Below, in pieces: positions 7,451 through 15,788 of a stretch of 64,000 bases of DNA. Under the pieces are notes generated by a model. The model made no database searches. It was given only the letters and a program-made list of their open reading frames with translations, and was not told where the DNA came from. The position numbers were made by a program, and so were the translations under genes. The stretch lies in NCBI GenBank assembly GCA_965232595.1, contig OZ246983.1:3968001-4032000 (forward strand). Direction: 5' to 3'. This stretch comes from SZUA-309 sp965232595. Its GTDB lineage: Bacteria > Pseudomonadota > Gammaproteobacteria > Pseudomonadales > Azotimanducaceae. The stretch's first letter is position 1. The number at the start of each line of letters is the position of its first letter.

Positions 7451-8590
7451 ATGAGTGAAGCCATGAAAAACGCCATGGCGGCTGACGATGTTTACGCCAT
7501 CTATCAGGCCTTGAGCCGCGTGCAGGCGATCATCGAGTTCGACCTTGAAGGGCGCGTGCTCACCGCCAACGACAACTTCCTGCAGATTTTCGGTTACGGC
7601 CTCGACGAGATTGTCGGCCAGCATCATCGGCTCTTCTGCGAGCCGGCCTACGCGGAGTCAGCGGAGTACGCAGAGCTCTGGAAGGATCTGCAGCGGGGCG
7701 AGCATTTCGAAGCGGAGTTCAAGCGGCTGGCTAAGGACGGGCGGGAAATCTGGCTGCGAGCTTCCTACAATCCGGTGATGGGGGACGACGGCAAACCCGT
7801 CCGGGTGGTGAAGTTCGCGACGGACGTGACCGCGGAGAAGCTGCAGACGGCCGAGTTCGAGGGCAAGATCGAGGCCATCAACCGATCGCAGGCGGTGATC
7901 GAGTTCGAGCTCGACGGCCACATCATTACCGCCAACGACAACTTCCTCCGCATCTTCGGCTACGAGCTGGATGAGATCGTCGGCCGACACCATCGCATGT
8001 TCTGCGAGCCGGGTTACGCCGAATCCAGAGCTTACGAAGACTTCTGGCAGAAGCTCGGTCAGGGCGAATACGAGGCGGACGAGTTCAAGCGGCTCACCAG
8101 AGATGGTTCCGAGGTCTGGCTGCAGGCGTCCTACAACCCGATCCTGGACGTGGAAGGGCGCCCCCGGAAGATCGTGAAGTTCGCCACCGACATCACGCTG
8201 GAGGTGCAGAAGCGCAGCCTTGCGCTGCTCGAGATGTCGACGCCGGTGACCAAGATATGGGACGGCGTGCTGTTTGCACCGGTGGTCGGCATTGTCGACT
8301 CCAAGCGTGCGGTGGACATCATGAACAGAGCCCTGGCCAGCATCGAAGACACTCGGGCGAGCACGCTGCTGCTCGATATCAGCGGGGTGGCCGTGGTCGA
8401 CACCGCGGTGGCGAACCATCTGATCAAGATCGCAAAAGCCGCCGTGCTGATGGGCTGCCGAACCATGATTTCCGGCATCTCGCCTGCAATCGCCCAGACC
8501 ATTGCCTCCCTGGGGATTGATCTGGGATCCGTGCAGACCACCTCGACGATCGAGTCGGCGTTGCGGGAGTCGATCAATCGCGGCGGCTGA
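7451..8590 (+). CDS. rsbR: RsbR-like stressosome sensor, PAS-PAS-STAS
   Basis: A 379-residue protein. Two near-identical PAS domains (about 20-128 and 142-250) each carry TANDNFL.IFGY.LDEIVG.HHR.FCEP, with the HHR.FC signature found in BdlA/Aer2-like PAS domains. A C-terminal STAS domain (about 260-379) follows. Both RsbR phosphorylation sites are conserved: Thr318 in VVDT and Thr350 in AIAQT. In the family, RsbR paralogues form the stressosome turrets and sense signals; the PAS pair could bind a cofactor such as haem or flavin, which is inference. It is transcribed away from rsbS. I chose the ATG at 7451 over an upstream start because the preceding residues are not family-like. Confidence 0.87.
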   Translation: MSEAMKNAMAADDVYAIYQALSRVQAIIEFDLEGRVLTANDNFLQIFGYGLDEIVGQHHRLFCEPAYAESAEYAELWKDLQRGEHFEAEFKRLAKDGREIWLRASYNPVMGDDGKPVRVVKFATDVTAEKLQTAEFEGKIEAINRSQAVIEFELDGHIITANDNFLRIFGYELDEIVGRHHRMFCEPGYAESRAYEDFWQKLGQGEYEADEFKRLTRDGSEVWLQASYNPILDVEGRPRKIVKFATDITLEVQKRSLALLEMSTPVTKIWDGVLFAPVVGIVDSKRAVDIMNRALASIEDTRASTLLLDISGVAVVDTAVANHLIKIAKAAVLMGCRTMISGISPAIAQTIASLGIDLGSVQTTSTIESALRESINRGG

Positions 8591-8653
8591 AGGTCGGCTA
8601 AGCAGCTGCGCGTTGAGCGCCCGCATCGGCCCCAGGCTCCGTAACGCCATCCA

Positions 8654-10573
8654 GTGAAGCCCTTCAGGAACATTCGCGCCCGCGCCAGGTACCTGCTCGA
8701 TCGCGCCTTCGATCGCGAGTTCGCGGCACAGCTGGGCCTGTTTGTGATGCTGGTTGTGCTCGTCACCATGGTCGGCACCACGGTCGTGTTCTTCGGCCTG
8801 TTCTCCGAGCGCAACGAAGCGGTTGCCTCCATTCCCAGAGATGTTGATCAGGGCCTGCTGGACGCGCTCTGGTGGTCCATGAACCACGTGCTGGCGCTGC
8901 CGAAGTTCGAGCGCATGTACGGCGCCTCGCCGATCGTGCTGTTCTACTCTTTTCTGCTCTCGGTGATGGGCATCGCCGTGTTCGGCACCCTGATCTCGCT
9001 GATCAACAACTACATGCGCAACCGCGTGGAGGCGCTTCGGCGCGGCGACACCCCGGTGCTGGAGCGTGGCCACGTGCTGGTGCTGGGCTGGAGCGGCGTC
9101 ACCGTTGCCGTCCTGCGGCAGCTCGCTGACCTGGCGCCTGGATCCCGGGTGGTGATCCTGGCGCCGCTCGACATCGACGATATGCGCGAGCGCCTGCGGG
9201 TCGCCGACATCCCGTTGCTCGACCTGACGGTGATTCTCCGCACCGGCGTTACCAGCAACAAAAGCGAGCTGGTCCGGGTGGCCGTGCGGTACGCGGAATC
9301 GATCATCGTGCTGGCAACCACTCATGACGACAGCGAGGCGATCAAAACCCTGGTGCAGCTGGCGTCGCTTGACGACTGGGCCAACGGCCCGCCGCCGGTG
9401 ACGGCCGAAATCCGCGAGGAGGCGAGCGGAGACATCGCCCAGATCGCCAGCGGTAACGGTGCCCATATCGTGACCTCGACTTCGCTGATCAGCCGGGTGA
9501 TCGTGCAGACGGTCCGCAATCCCGGCCTTTCTTCCGTCATCAGCGAGCTCGGCTCGATCGCCGGCAACTCGATCGTGGTGCAGTTTGTTCCCAACGCCGT
9601 CGGCAAGACGGTGGAGGAAGTCGTCCACCACTTTCCGGCTGCGATTCCCGTCGGCATCAGCTGGAAGAAGGAAGAAAACGGTCAGGAAACCCAGGCCGTG
9701 GTGCTGAACCCGGAGCCGGACTTCGATCTTGCGGAAGACGATCGGCTCGTTTTCATCACCCGGGAACGACCAGTGTCCTATCAGCCCAGCGGTTTCCAAC
9801 CTGATGGCGCCGTTTCGGATTCGCCGCCCCAGGTACCCCGAGTGCCGGAGCGAATCCTGCTTGTGGGGGCGAGCAGCCTGCTTCCGGACCTGCTGGCGCA
9901 GATCGAGAATCACGCCGTTCGCGGCACGAGGATTACCGTGCTGGCGCCGGAACCGCCTGCGCAAGTAGAAGCGCAGGCCCTTGCCGGGCGCCGCGAGGCC
10001 TTCAGCAACATAGAGATTGAGTTTGCGGAAGGGGATCCGGCCTCCGCCGCTGCTTACGAGGCGCTCTCGCTCACCGGATTTGATTGCGTCGTCGTGCTTG
10101 CGAGTGCTGAGGGCGACAGCGATCCGGATACCCAGACCCTTCGCGTGGTGCTGCGGATTACGGATCTGCTGGCCAGCGGAGATCAGTCGACGCATCTGGT
10201 CGTTGAGATCACCGACGAGGCGAATCGAGATATGTTCCGCAATCTTGCCGTTGAGGACATCGTCGTCAGCACGGACATCGTCAGCATGTCCCTTGCTCAG
10301 GTGGCGCAGGAGCCGATCCTCGGGCCGATTTACCGGGAGCTGCTGAACGCGGGTGGGGTGGAAATCAGCCTGCGCGCCCTGACCGACTATCTGCCGGCGG
10401 GCGGGACCTATCGGTTCGATGATCTTGTCCACGCCGCGCAGCAGAAGCTCGAAGTGGCGCTTGGCGTTGCCGCGGCTGGCGGTGGGATTGACCTGAATCC
10501 GGATCGACACGCCGAACGTGAGGTGGGTTCAGACGACCGGATCGTCGTGCTGGCGCAGCAGATTTACCAGTAA
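8654..10573 (+). CDS. CASTOR/POLLUX-like RCK ion channel protein
   Basis: A 639-residue membrane protein starting with GTG. Two or three hydrophobic segments lie in the first 125 residues (about 25-50, a pore-like WWSMNHVLALP segment, and about 95-120), followed by RGHVLVLGWSG, the entry to a Rossmann RCK-type domain, and a second RCK-like half from about residue 400 (RILLVGASSLLPDLL). This is the organisation of CASTOR/POLLUX (DMI1)-related channels, which conduct ions across membranes under ligand control. It lies 63 bp after rsbR on the same strand and may be co-transcribed with it, so an ion-flux link to the stress module is conceivable. Confidence 0.82.
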   Translation: MKPFRNIRARARYLLDRAFDREFAAQLGLFVMLVVLVTMVGTTVVFFGLFSERNEAVASIPRDVDQGLLDALWWSMNHVLALPKFERMYGASPIVLFYSFLLSVMGIAVFGTLISLINNYMRNRVEALRRGDTPVLERGHVLVLGWSGVTVAVLRQLADLAPGSRVVILAPLDIDDMRERLRVADIPLLDLTVILRTGVTSNKSELVRVAVRYAESIIVLATTHDDSEAIKTLVQLASLDDWANGPPPVTAEIREEASGDIAQIASGNGAHIVTSTSLISRVIVQTVRNPGLSSVISELGSIAGNSIVVQFVPNAVGKTVEEVVHHFPAAIPVGISWKKEENGQETQAVVLNPEPDFDLAEDDRLVFITRERPVSYQPSGFQPDGAVSDSPPQVPRVPERILLVGASSLLPDLLAQIENHAVRGTRITVLAPEPPAQVEAQALAGRREAFSNIEIEFAEGDPASAAAYEALSLTGFDCVVVLASAEGDSDPDTQTLRVVLRITDLLASGDQSTHLVVEITDEANRDMFRNLAVEDIVVSTDIVSMSLAQVAQEPILGPIYRELLNAGGVEISLRALTDYLPAGGTYRFDDLVHAAQQKLEVALGVAAAGGGIDLNPDRHAEREVGSDDRIVVLAQQIYQ

Positions 10574-10574
10574 A

Positions 10575-10943
10575 TCAGCTGGCCGGCAGCAATGCCGTGA
10601 TCTTCCCCAAGAGGCGGGAGAAGTTAACTGGCTTGGTGTCGTAGTCATCACAGCCTGCCTCCCGCGCCCGGGCTTCGTCTTCCGCCATGGCATGAGCGGT
10701 CAGCGCGATGATGGGGATGGCCTGGGTTCCACTGTCTGCCTTCAGGGTTCGGATGGCTTCCCAGCCATCCATCACCGGCAGGCTGAGGTCCATGAGGATC
10801 AGATCCGGGGCGCTGGACTGGGCGGCCTGCACGCCGGCCTGACCATCTGTGGCGATGTCGATTGAAAACCCCTTGCGTCCGAGTCGTCGAGACAGCATGT
10901 CTCGATTCATCTCGTTGTCTTCGACCAAAAGAATCTTCGCCAA
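10575..10943 (-). CDS. stand-alone response regulator receiver
   Basis: A 122-residue CheY-like receiver with no output domain. Acid pocket EDN at 8-10, phospho-acceptor Asp52 in LILMDLSLP, Thr in ALTAHAM and Lys in DTKPVN are all present. It resembles the C-terminal receivers split from hybrid kinases. It ends one base from the convergent channel gene. The nearest histidine kinase is the stressosome-linked one 4.6 kb away, which itself lacks a receiver; pairing is inference. Confidence 0.9.
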   Translation of the reverse strand: MAKILLVEDNEMNRDMLSRRLGRKGFSIDIATDGQAGVQAAQSSAPDLILMDLSLPVMDGWEAIRTLKADSGTQAIPIIALTAHAMAEDEARAREAGCDDYDTKPVNFSRLLGKITALLPAS

Positions 10944-11035
10944 GTCAGCTCTCCAGTTTCTGTGCCCGCATCATGCCACACACGGGGTCGACAGTTGGCA
11001 GCTGCGCAGGAGAAAAGCTCGGCCGAGCGCCTGTT

Positions 11036-11416
11036 TCAGCTGAGGTATCCCTGATAGCTCAGGAACAGTCCGAGCATCGCCCACAGCACACCGATCCAGC
11101 GCACCAGTCCCGTCTGTTCCAGCATGCGGCTGCCCACCTCGGTGACGAAGTCCGGCGACAGGACCCGCACAGCGCCGCCAATCAGTAGCGCCCAGCCGAA
11201 CAGGGTGATGATCACCGGCCATCCCCAGTACCAGATGTTGTGCACGTTGACGATGAGGAGCCCGGCCAGCAGCGCCAGCACCCCGGAGATCAGGATCAGC
11301 GGCTTATCGGTCAGGAACTGGCGGGAGAGCGCGAGCAGGGCGTCCGGTCGCCAGATCATCGAGGCCGCCAGCAGGAGGACGATCGGGCCGAGCAGTTTGG
11401 CTATCCAGATGGACAT
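11036..11416 (-). CDS. four-helix integral membrane protein, unknown
   Basis: A 126-residue protein, almost entirely hydrophobic, with four predicted helices (about 5-25, 41-58, 65-85 and 104-122). No charged catalytic signature is visible. It lies downstream of the APH-like gene on the same strand with a 63-bp gap that holds a 12-bp palindrome (11435-11446). I do not recognise a named family. Confidence 0.75.
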   Translation of the reverse strand: MSIWIAKLLGPIVLLLAASMIWRPDALLALSRQFLTDKPLILISGVLALLAGLLIVNVHNIWYWGWPVIITLFGWALLIGGAVRVLSPDFVTEVGSRMLEQTGLVRWIGVLWAMLGLFLSYQGYLS

Positions 11417-11479
11417 GACAAGACTCCAAACGAAGCTGCGCGCAGCATAACAGGAACGATCTGGCTGTTCAGACGCTCT

Positions 11480-12421
11480 CTAGAGGGTGGCATCACTCAG
11501 AACGGAGCGGGCCATGGCCAGCCGATCCCGGCGTCTGCCGGGCAGGGTCTGCCAGTAATAGGCGAGGGCGCCGAGCGCAATGGCCAGCGCCCAGGCGCGA
11601 CCGAGCTGCCACTGCAGATCGTCGACCTCGAGCGTGTCTCTGAACAGCGCCCGCGCCGGCGGGTCGAACAGTTCCCAGGCACCATGCAGCTCGATGGTCG
11701 GGTCGCCGATGGCCAGACCACCGAAGTCCAGCACCGCAGCCAGGTTGCCGTCTCGAAGCAGCAGGTTCTCGGCCACCAGATCGCTGTGGTACCAGCGATC
11801 GGCTGTGACTTCCGAGGCGCGGGGAAGAGCCAGCGCTTCAAGCCAGACTGCCTCAGCTGCGTCCAGATCCAAGCCAAGGTCCGGGACCTTCCTCAGGTGC
11901 CTGACCGCGCGCCGGAAGGTGGCGTCGTGCTCCGAGAGCGGCCGCCCGCGATAGGCGCGCAAACCCGGATCCGACCTGGCGGGCTCTGGTATCTCGATCC
12001 GCTGCAGCGCGCGGATGAAGGCGGCGAGCGCGCTGGCCAGCACGGAACGGGCAGGATCAGGCGGGTCGCCCGGTTGCCAGACTGACGGCAGGTCACCTTC
12101 GAGCCAGCCGGTGATAGACCAGGGCTCCGGGTAGCCTGCTGCGGGTCTGCCCAGCGCAACGATCTCCGGCACCTCGACCGGCAGCTCGTCGCGTAGCCTG
12201 GGCAACCACTTCCGCTCTTTGCTGATGCCGGCGCCGCTGTTGGGTTGCCGCGGCAGGCGAATGAGCAGCTCTTCGCCGAGGCGAAACAGCCGATTGGTCG
12301 ACCCGGTGGCGCTGAGCGCGGCGATGGGCAGCGCTGCGTATTCGGGGAACTGACTGCTTACCAGCGCGCTGACCAGCGACGGGCTGATCGCCAACTCGTT
12401 GTCGTGCAGCGGCCCGCTCAC
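11480..12421 (-). CDS. aminoglycoside phosphotransferase (APH) family kinase
   Basis: A 313-residue protein kinase-like enzyme starting with GTG. It has the APH catalytic loop HSDLVAENLLL (Asp and Asn present, Ser replacing the usual Gly of HGD), then the metal site DFGGLAIGDPTIEL, and an N-lobe with RLGEELLIRLPR. The Trp-rich SITGWLEGD is typical of APH-family small-molecule kinases and of homologues that act on metabolites rather than antibiotics. The substrate cannot be told. It starts 3 bp after the M24 peptidase stop, so it is probably in the same transcript. Confidence 0.85.
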   Translation of the reverse strand: MSGPLHDNELAISPSLVSALVSSQFPEYAALPIAALSATGSTNRLFRLGEELLIRLPRQPNSGAGISKERKWLPRLRDELPVEVPEIVALGRPAAGYPEPWSITGWLEGDLPSVWQPGDPPDPARSVLASALAAFIRALQRIEIPEPARSDPGLRAYRGRPLSEHDATFRRAVRHLRKVPDLGLDLDAAEAVWLEALALPRASEVTADRWYHSDLVAENLLLRDGNLAAVLDFGGLAIGDPTIELHGAWELFDPPARALFRDTLEVDDLQWQLGRAWALAIALGALAYYWQTLPGRRRDRLAMARSVLSDATL

Positions 12422-12424
12422 GTC

Positions 12425-13747
12425 CTACTGTCGCGGGATCAGGTGCAGCCGGGTCTGACGGCCGTTGATGTAGCGAACCGACTGGCCGTCGAAGAAAGCG
12501 TCTTCCTCCAGCTTGATACGCATCGGTGGCGAGAAGCCCGGCAGCTCGAAGATGGCGGCCAGCTCGATGGAGTGCGCGGTATTGGGGTAGAGCGGGTAGT
12601 CGCCCTTACCGGGCACGCCGCCCTGCTGATCCCACAGCCCGATGGTCGGGCCGGCGGCATGGCCGTGGTAGCCGATCGGGTGGGTATAGATGGAGGGCGT
12701 GATCCCTTCGGCGACCGCAGCAGCGCGAGCGGCGGCCAATATCTCGTTGCCGGTCCGACCGGCGACGAAGTTCTCGGTCAGGATGTCCTGCAACCGGTTG
12801 CCGGTCGCAAAGGCCTCGGTCAGGTAAGCGGGTGCCTCTGTCTCCCCGGGCTCGAGTACGTAGGCATGCTGCTGCGTGTCCGTGTTCAGGCGCAGGTAGG
12901 TGATGCCGAAGTCCACGTGCAGCAGGTCGCCGGGTTGGATGACCCTGGCTGGGGCATCGGTTTGGCCCCGGCGCTGGATGCTGACGGAGGGGTGGAACCA
13001 GCTGGTCAACTTCAGCCCCCGCACCCGTTCCCGGTACCACCACTGCACGTCGGCTACGGTCGTGACACCCGGTTGGATAACCGCTTCGGAGAGCCCTTCA
13101 GCAATGATCTGATGGGCGATGGCGCAGATCTGCTGGTAGACGATCATCTCCGATTCCGTCCGGGTCTCGAGCCAGCCGATGGCAAGCCCTTCAGCGCTGG
13201 TGAGTCGCGACCGGAGTTCCGGGGCGAGCGCTGCCTGCAGCAACTCGTGCTCGGTTGTCGCCAGGCCGTCGGCGAGGGCAAAGTCGGCGGACAGGTTGAT
13301 GCCGATCCGCGCCGGGTCCCGCTCCTCGATGAGCTCGGCGAGCCGACGCCACTGGTCCGGCTCTGCCTCTGGATCCCAGGCCTGCTTAAACACCTCGCCG
13401 ACGCTGTAGCGGGCAACCGCCAGGGTCTCCAGCGGTTCGCTGCCACCGGGATCATGGATCAGCAGCATGGTTCGTCGCCGGGCCGACAGCCAGGTGGCCG
13501 GCAGCATGGTTTTCAGCACCGGATCTTCGTTGTACTCGCGGCCAATGATCAGCCAGAGATCGATGCCTTCGCGTCGCATCAGTGGTGGCAGCACCGTCCT
13601 GACCCGCTCCTCGAGCCAGCGGTCGACCACCGCAGCGCGGTCCTGCATGTCGAGTATGTGCGGCATGCCTGCGCCGGCCGCGTTGCCCGCGACGGGCAGA
13701 GCCGTGCTCATGATCAGGGTCAGGGTGAGGCGAAGTGTTGTGATCAT
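12425..13747 (-). CDS. exported M24-family metallopeptidase (Xaa-Pro aminopeptidase-like)
   Basis: A 440-residue protein. Signal peptide at about 1-23 (LTLIMSTALPVAGNAAGA). The N-terminal creatinase-like domain is followed by the pita-bread catalytic domain with metal ligands in LLHVDFGITY, GYHGHAAGPTIG, SIELAAIFELPG and KLEEDAFF. It probably removes N-terminal residues next to Pro, or hydrolyses another amide, in the periplasm. The start overlaps the stop of the fatty acid hydroxylase gene, showing operon structure. Confidence 0.87.
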   Translation of the reverse strand: MITTLRLTLTLIMSTALPVAGNAAGAGMPHILDMQDRAAVVDRWLEERVRTVLPPLMRREGIDLWLIIGREYNEDPVLKTMLPATWLSARRRTMLLIHDPGGSEPLETLAVARYSVGEVFKQAWDPEAEPDQWRRLAELIEERDPARIGINLSADFALADGLATTEHELLQAALAPELRSRLTSAEGLAIGWLETRTESEMIVYQQICAIAHQIIAEGLSEAVIQPGVTTVADVQWWYRERVRGLKLTSWFHPSVSIQRRGQTDAPARVIQPGDLLHVDFGITYLRLNTDTQQHAYVLEPGETEAPAYLTEAFATGNRLQDILTENFVAGRTGNEILAAARAAAVAEGITPSIYTHPIGYHGHAAGPTIGLWDQQGGVPGKGDYPLYPNTAHSIELAAIFELPGFSPPMRIKLEEDAFFDGQSVRYINGRQTRLHLIPRQ

Positions 13748-14571
13748 TCTGATTGGGCTCTTTGTTGTTCTTCTGCGCTGGTGAACGGTTGCACGAGCAG
13801 CCTGGCCAGGTACTGGTCAGCCGGCGTATCGAAGCTGTTGGTGCCGATCGCCATCTGCACGTGGCCGCCGGCAGGTTGCGCCTGGTAGGTGCCGAACAGG
13901 CGATCCCACCATGGGAGGTTGAAACCGAAGTTGCTGTTCTGCTCGGTGACGATCACAGAGTGGTGCACGCGGTGCATGTCCGGGGTGACGACGACCAGGC
14001 GAAGCAACCGGTCGAGGGAGGCCGGGAGGCGCAGGTTGCCGTGATTGAAAAGCGAGGTGCTGCTGAGAATGATCTCGAAGACGAGGAAGGCAATGGGCCC
14101 GATGCCGAGCAACACGATGGCGGCAGATTTGATCATCATCGAGATGATGGCTTCGAGCGGATGAAAGCGGACGGCCGTCGTCACGTCGAAGTCCGGATCG
14201 GTATGGTGCATACGGTGCAGGCGCCAGAGCCACGGCACCTTGTGAAAGAGGCGGTGCTGGGCCCAGATCAGGAGATCCAGCGCCAGCAGCGAGAGCGCGA
14301 AGGTGAGCAGCGCCGGAGCGTCGAGCAGCGGTAACAACCCCCATCCGGCTTCGCTGACAAATACGGCCAGGCTGACGCCCAGCATGGGGAAGAACACTCT
14401 CAGCACCAGGATGTTGATTGATCCCACGGCCAGGTTGGGCAGCCAGCGGTTGAGCCGCGGCAGGCTGAGTGGCCTTCGCGGCGCGGCCAGCTCGGCGCCA
14501 ACGATCAGCACCAGCAGCACGGCAAAGAGCACGGCGCGCAGCTGGATGTCGGTGTCGGAGGTAACGTCCAT
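13744..14571 (-). CDS. sterol desaturase/fatty acid hydroxylase family membrane enzyme
   Basis: A 275-residue di-iron membrane enzyme. Helices lie at about 12-28, 45-70 and 85-105, and there are three His clusters, HRLFH, HRMHH and HRVHH, plus a fourth His in the RFHPLEA segment. In the family these bind two irons and hydroxylate or desaturate lipids. It is the first gene of the minus-strand run down to about 11036 and is divergent from the EamA transporter with only about 40 bp between start codons. Confidence 0.88.
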   Translation of the reverse strand: MDVTSDTDIQLRAVLFAVLLVLIVGAELAAPRRPLSLPRLNRWLPNLAVGSINILVLRVFFPMLGVSLAVFVSEAGWGLLPLLDAPALLTFALSLLALDLLIWAQHRLFHKVPWLWRLHRMHHTDPDFDVTTAVRFHPLEAIISMMIKSAAIVLLGIGPIAFLVFEIILSSTSLFNHGNLRLPASLDRLLRLVVVTPDMHRVHHSVIVTEQNSNFGFNLPWWDRLFGTYQAQPAGGHVQMAIGTNSFDTPADQYLARLLVQPFTSAEEQQRAQSE

Positions 14572-14612
14572 CTATGGTGCATAATGCGCGCCCGATCCGC
14601 CGCTTGCCACCG

Positions 14613-15470
14613 ATGTCGACAGAACCGCAACGTATCCTGCTGGGCGTCAGCCTGATGTCGGTGGCCATGTTCATGGCGGCCGGGATCGACATATCGGTCA
14701 AGGCCCTGACCGGGGCGTTCAACACGCCGCAGATCGTGCTGCTGCGCTCGTTGTTCGCGCTGCCGTTCGTGCTGGTCATCTGTCATTTCCAGTCCGGGCT
14801 CAGGTCTCTGGCGACACCGCGCTGGGGCTGGCAGATCTACCGCGGCCTGCTCACCGCGGGCGCCAACTTCGGGTTTTTCTACGCGCTGGCGCACGTGCCC
14901 ATCGTCACCGCCCTGATGCTGAGCTACATCGGCCCGGTGCTGATCGTTCTGCTCTCACGGCCGCTGCTCAAGGAACGGGTCGGCCTGCACCAGTGGCTGG
15001 GAATCAGCGTCGCATTTACCGGGGTGCTGGTGGTGCTGCGGCCCGACTCGCTGCACCTGCCGCCGGCGGCGCTGGCCATATTCGGCTCAGCGCTGTGCTG
15101 GGCGTTGCTGTCCATCAGCAATCGGCGCCTGGCGGGAGAGGTGCCCGCGGGCGTTCTGGCGTTCTACACGGTGCCGATCAGCGCTCTGCTCGCGGGCTTC
15201 CTGACCGTGGGCGAGTGGAACGTGCCGGCGGCCACCGACTGGGTGCTGTTCGCCATCGCCGGCGGCTGTGGTGCCAGCGCCCACCTGCTGGTCGCCATGG
15301 CTTATCGGCACGCCAACGCCTCGATCATCGCCCCTTTCGAGTACACGGCGCTGATCTGGATCTCTCTGGCCGGTTACCTGTTCTGGAACGAAAGGCCGGA
15401 TGTGTTCACCTGGGTCGGCGGTGCCGCGGTGATTCTTGGCGGCTGGCTGGCCATGCGGAGCCGGGAGTAA
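14613..15470 (+). CDS. EamA-family (DMT) transporter
   Basis: About 285 residues with ten predicted helices arranged as two EamA repeats (about 10-135 and 150-283). Typical motifs include LLRSLFALPFVLV and the second-repeat GGCGASAHLLVAMAYRHA. Family members export metabolites or nucleotide precursors; the substrate is unknown. I use the ATG at 14613 because the upstream ATG at 14574 would add a non-family basic stretch and lies almost on the divergent gene's start. Confidence 0.85.
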   Translation: MSTEPQRILLGVSLMSVAMFMAAGIDISVKALTGAFNTPQIVLLRSLFALPFVLVICHFQSGLRSLATPRWGWQIYRGLLTAGANFGFFYALAHVPIVTALMLSYIGPVLIVLLSRPLLKERVGLHQWLGISVAFTGVLVVLRPDSLHLPPAALAIFGSALCWALLSISNRRLAGEVPAGVLAFYTVPISALLAGFLTVGEWNVPAATDWVLFAIAGGCGASAHLLVAMAYRHANASIIAPFEYTALIWISLAGYLFWNERPDVFTWVGGAAVILGGWLAMRSRE

Positions 15471-15557
15471 GCAGGGTACGGCGCCCCGTTTTTCCTTGGT
15501 TCGCGGTTCGAACAGGTGTACTTTTCCCACCTGCAAATTACGGCGGGTTTGAGCCAA

Positions 15558-15779
15558 GTGGACGGTGAGCTTCTCGAGCAGGGCCTGGAGCTGATGCTGG
15601 CGGGCATGGGCACGGTATTCGTGTTCCTGACCGTGCTGGTGTTCGCTACCACCGGCATGTCCGCACTGGTGCGTCGATTCCAGCCGCCTGTCGTCGCCGA
15701 AACCGACGCGGTCAGCGAGGAAGAGGTTGCCGCGATCACCGCCGCCATCACCCTGCATCGGCAGAAACACTCCAAGTGA
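15558..15779 (+). CDS. oadG: oxaloacetate decarboxylase, gamma subunit
   Basis: A small membrane subunit of about 73 residues. One helix follows the short N-terminus (LMLAGMGTVFVFLTVLVFA) and the tail ends in VAAITAAITLHRQKHSK, both typical of OadG. It anchors the alpha subunit to the beta subunit and binds Zn2+ in known complexes. GTG at 15558 gives the family-like N-terminus; another GTG at 15516 would extend it by 14 residues. It is directly followed by oadA. Confidence 0.85.
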   Translation: MDGELLEQGLELMLAGMGTVFVFLTVLVFATTGMSALVRRFQPPVVAETDAVSEEEVAAITAAITLHRQKHSK

Positions 15780-15788
15780 GAGAACTGA

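Noticed and set aside
7658..10510. 950-codon open frame on the minus strand
   Set aside because: It lies antisense to the clearly coding rsbR and channel genes; the translation is Arg/His/Gln-rich with no domain pattern, typical of the shadow of a GC-rich gene.
11435..11446. 12-bp perfect palindrome GCTGCGCGCAGC
   Set aside because: Short palindromes of this composition are common in GC-rich DNA and there is no second copy or T-run to support a role.
12245..13888. 547-codon plus-strand frame
   Set aside because: Antisense to the M24 peptidase and APH-like genes, both of which have intact family motifs.
15475..15505. Terminator after the EamA gene (ACGG/CCGT stem then T5)
   Set aside because: The stem is only four base pairs, too weak to call.
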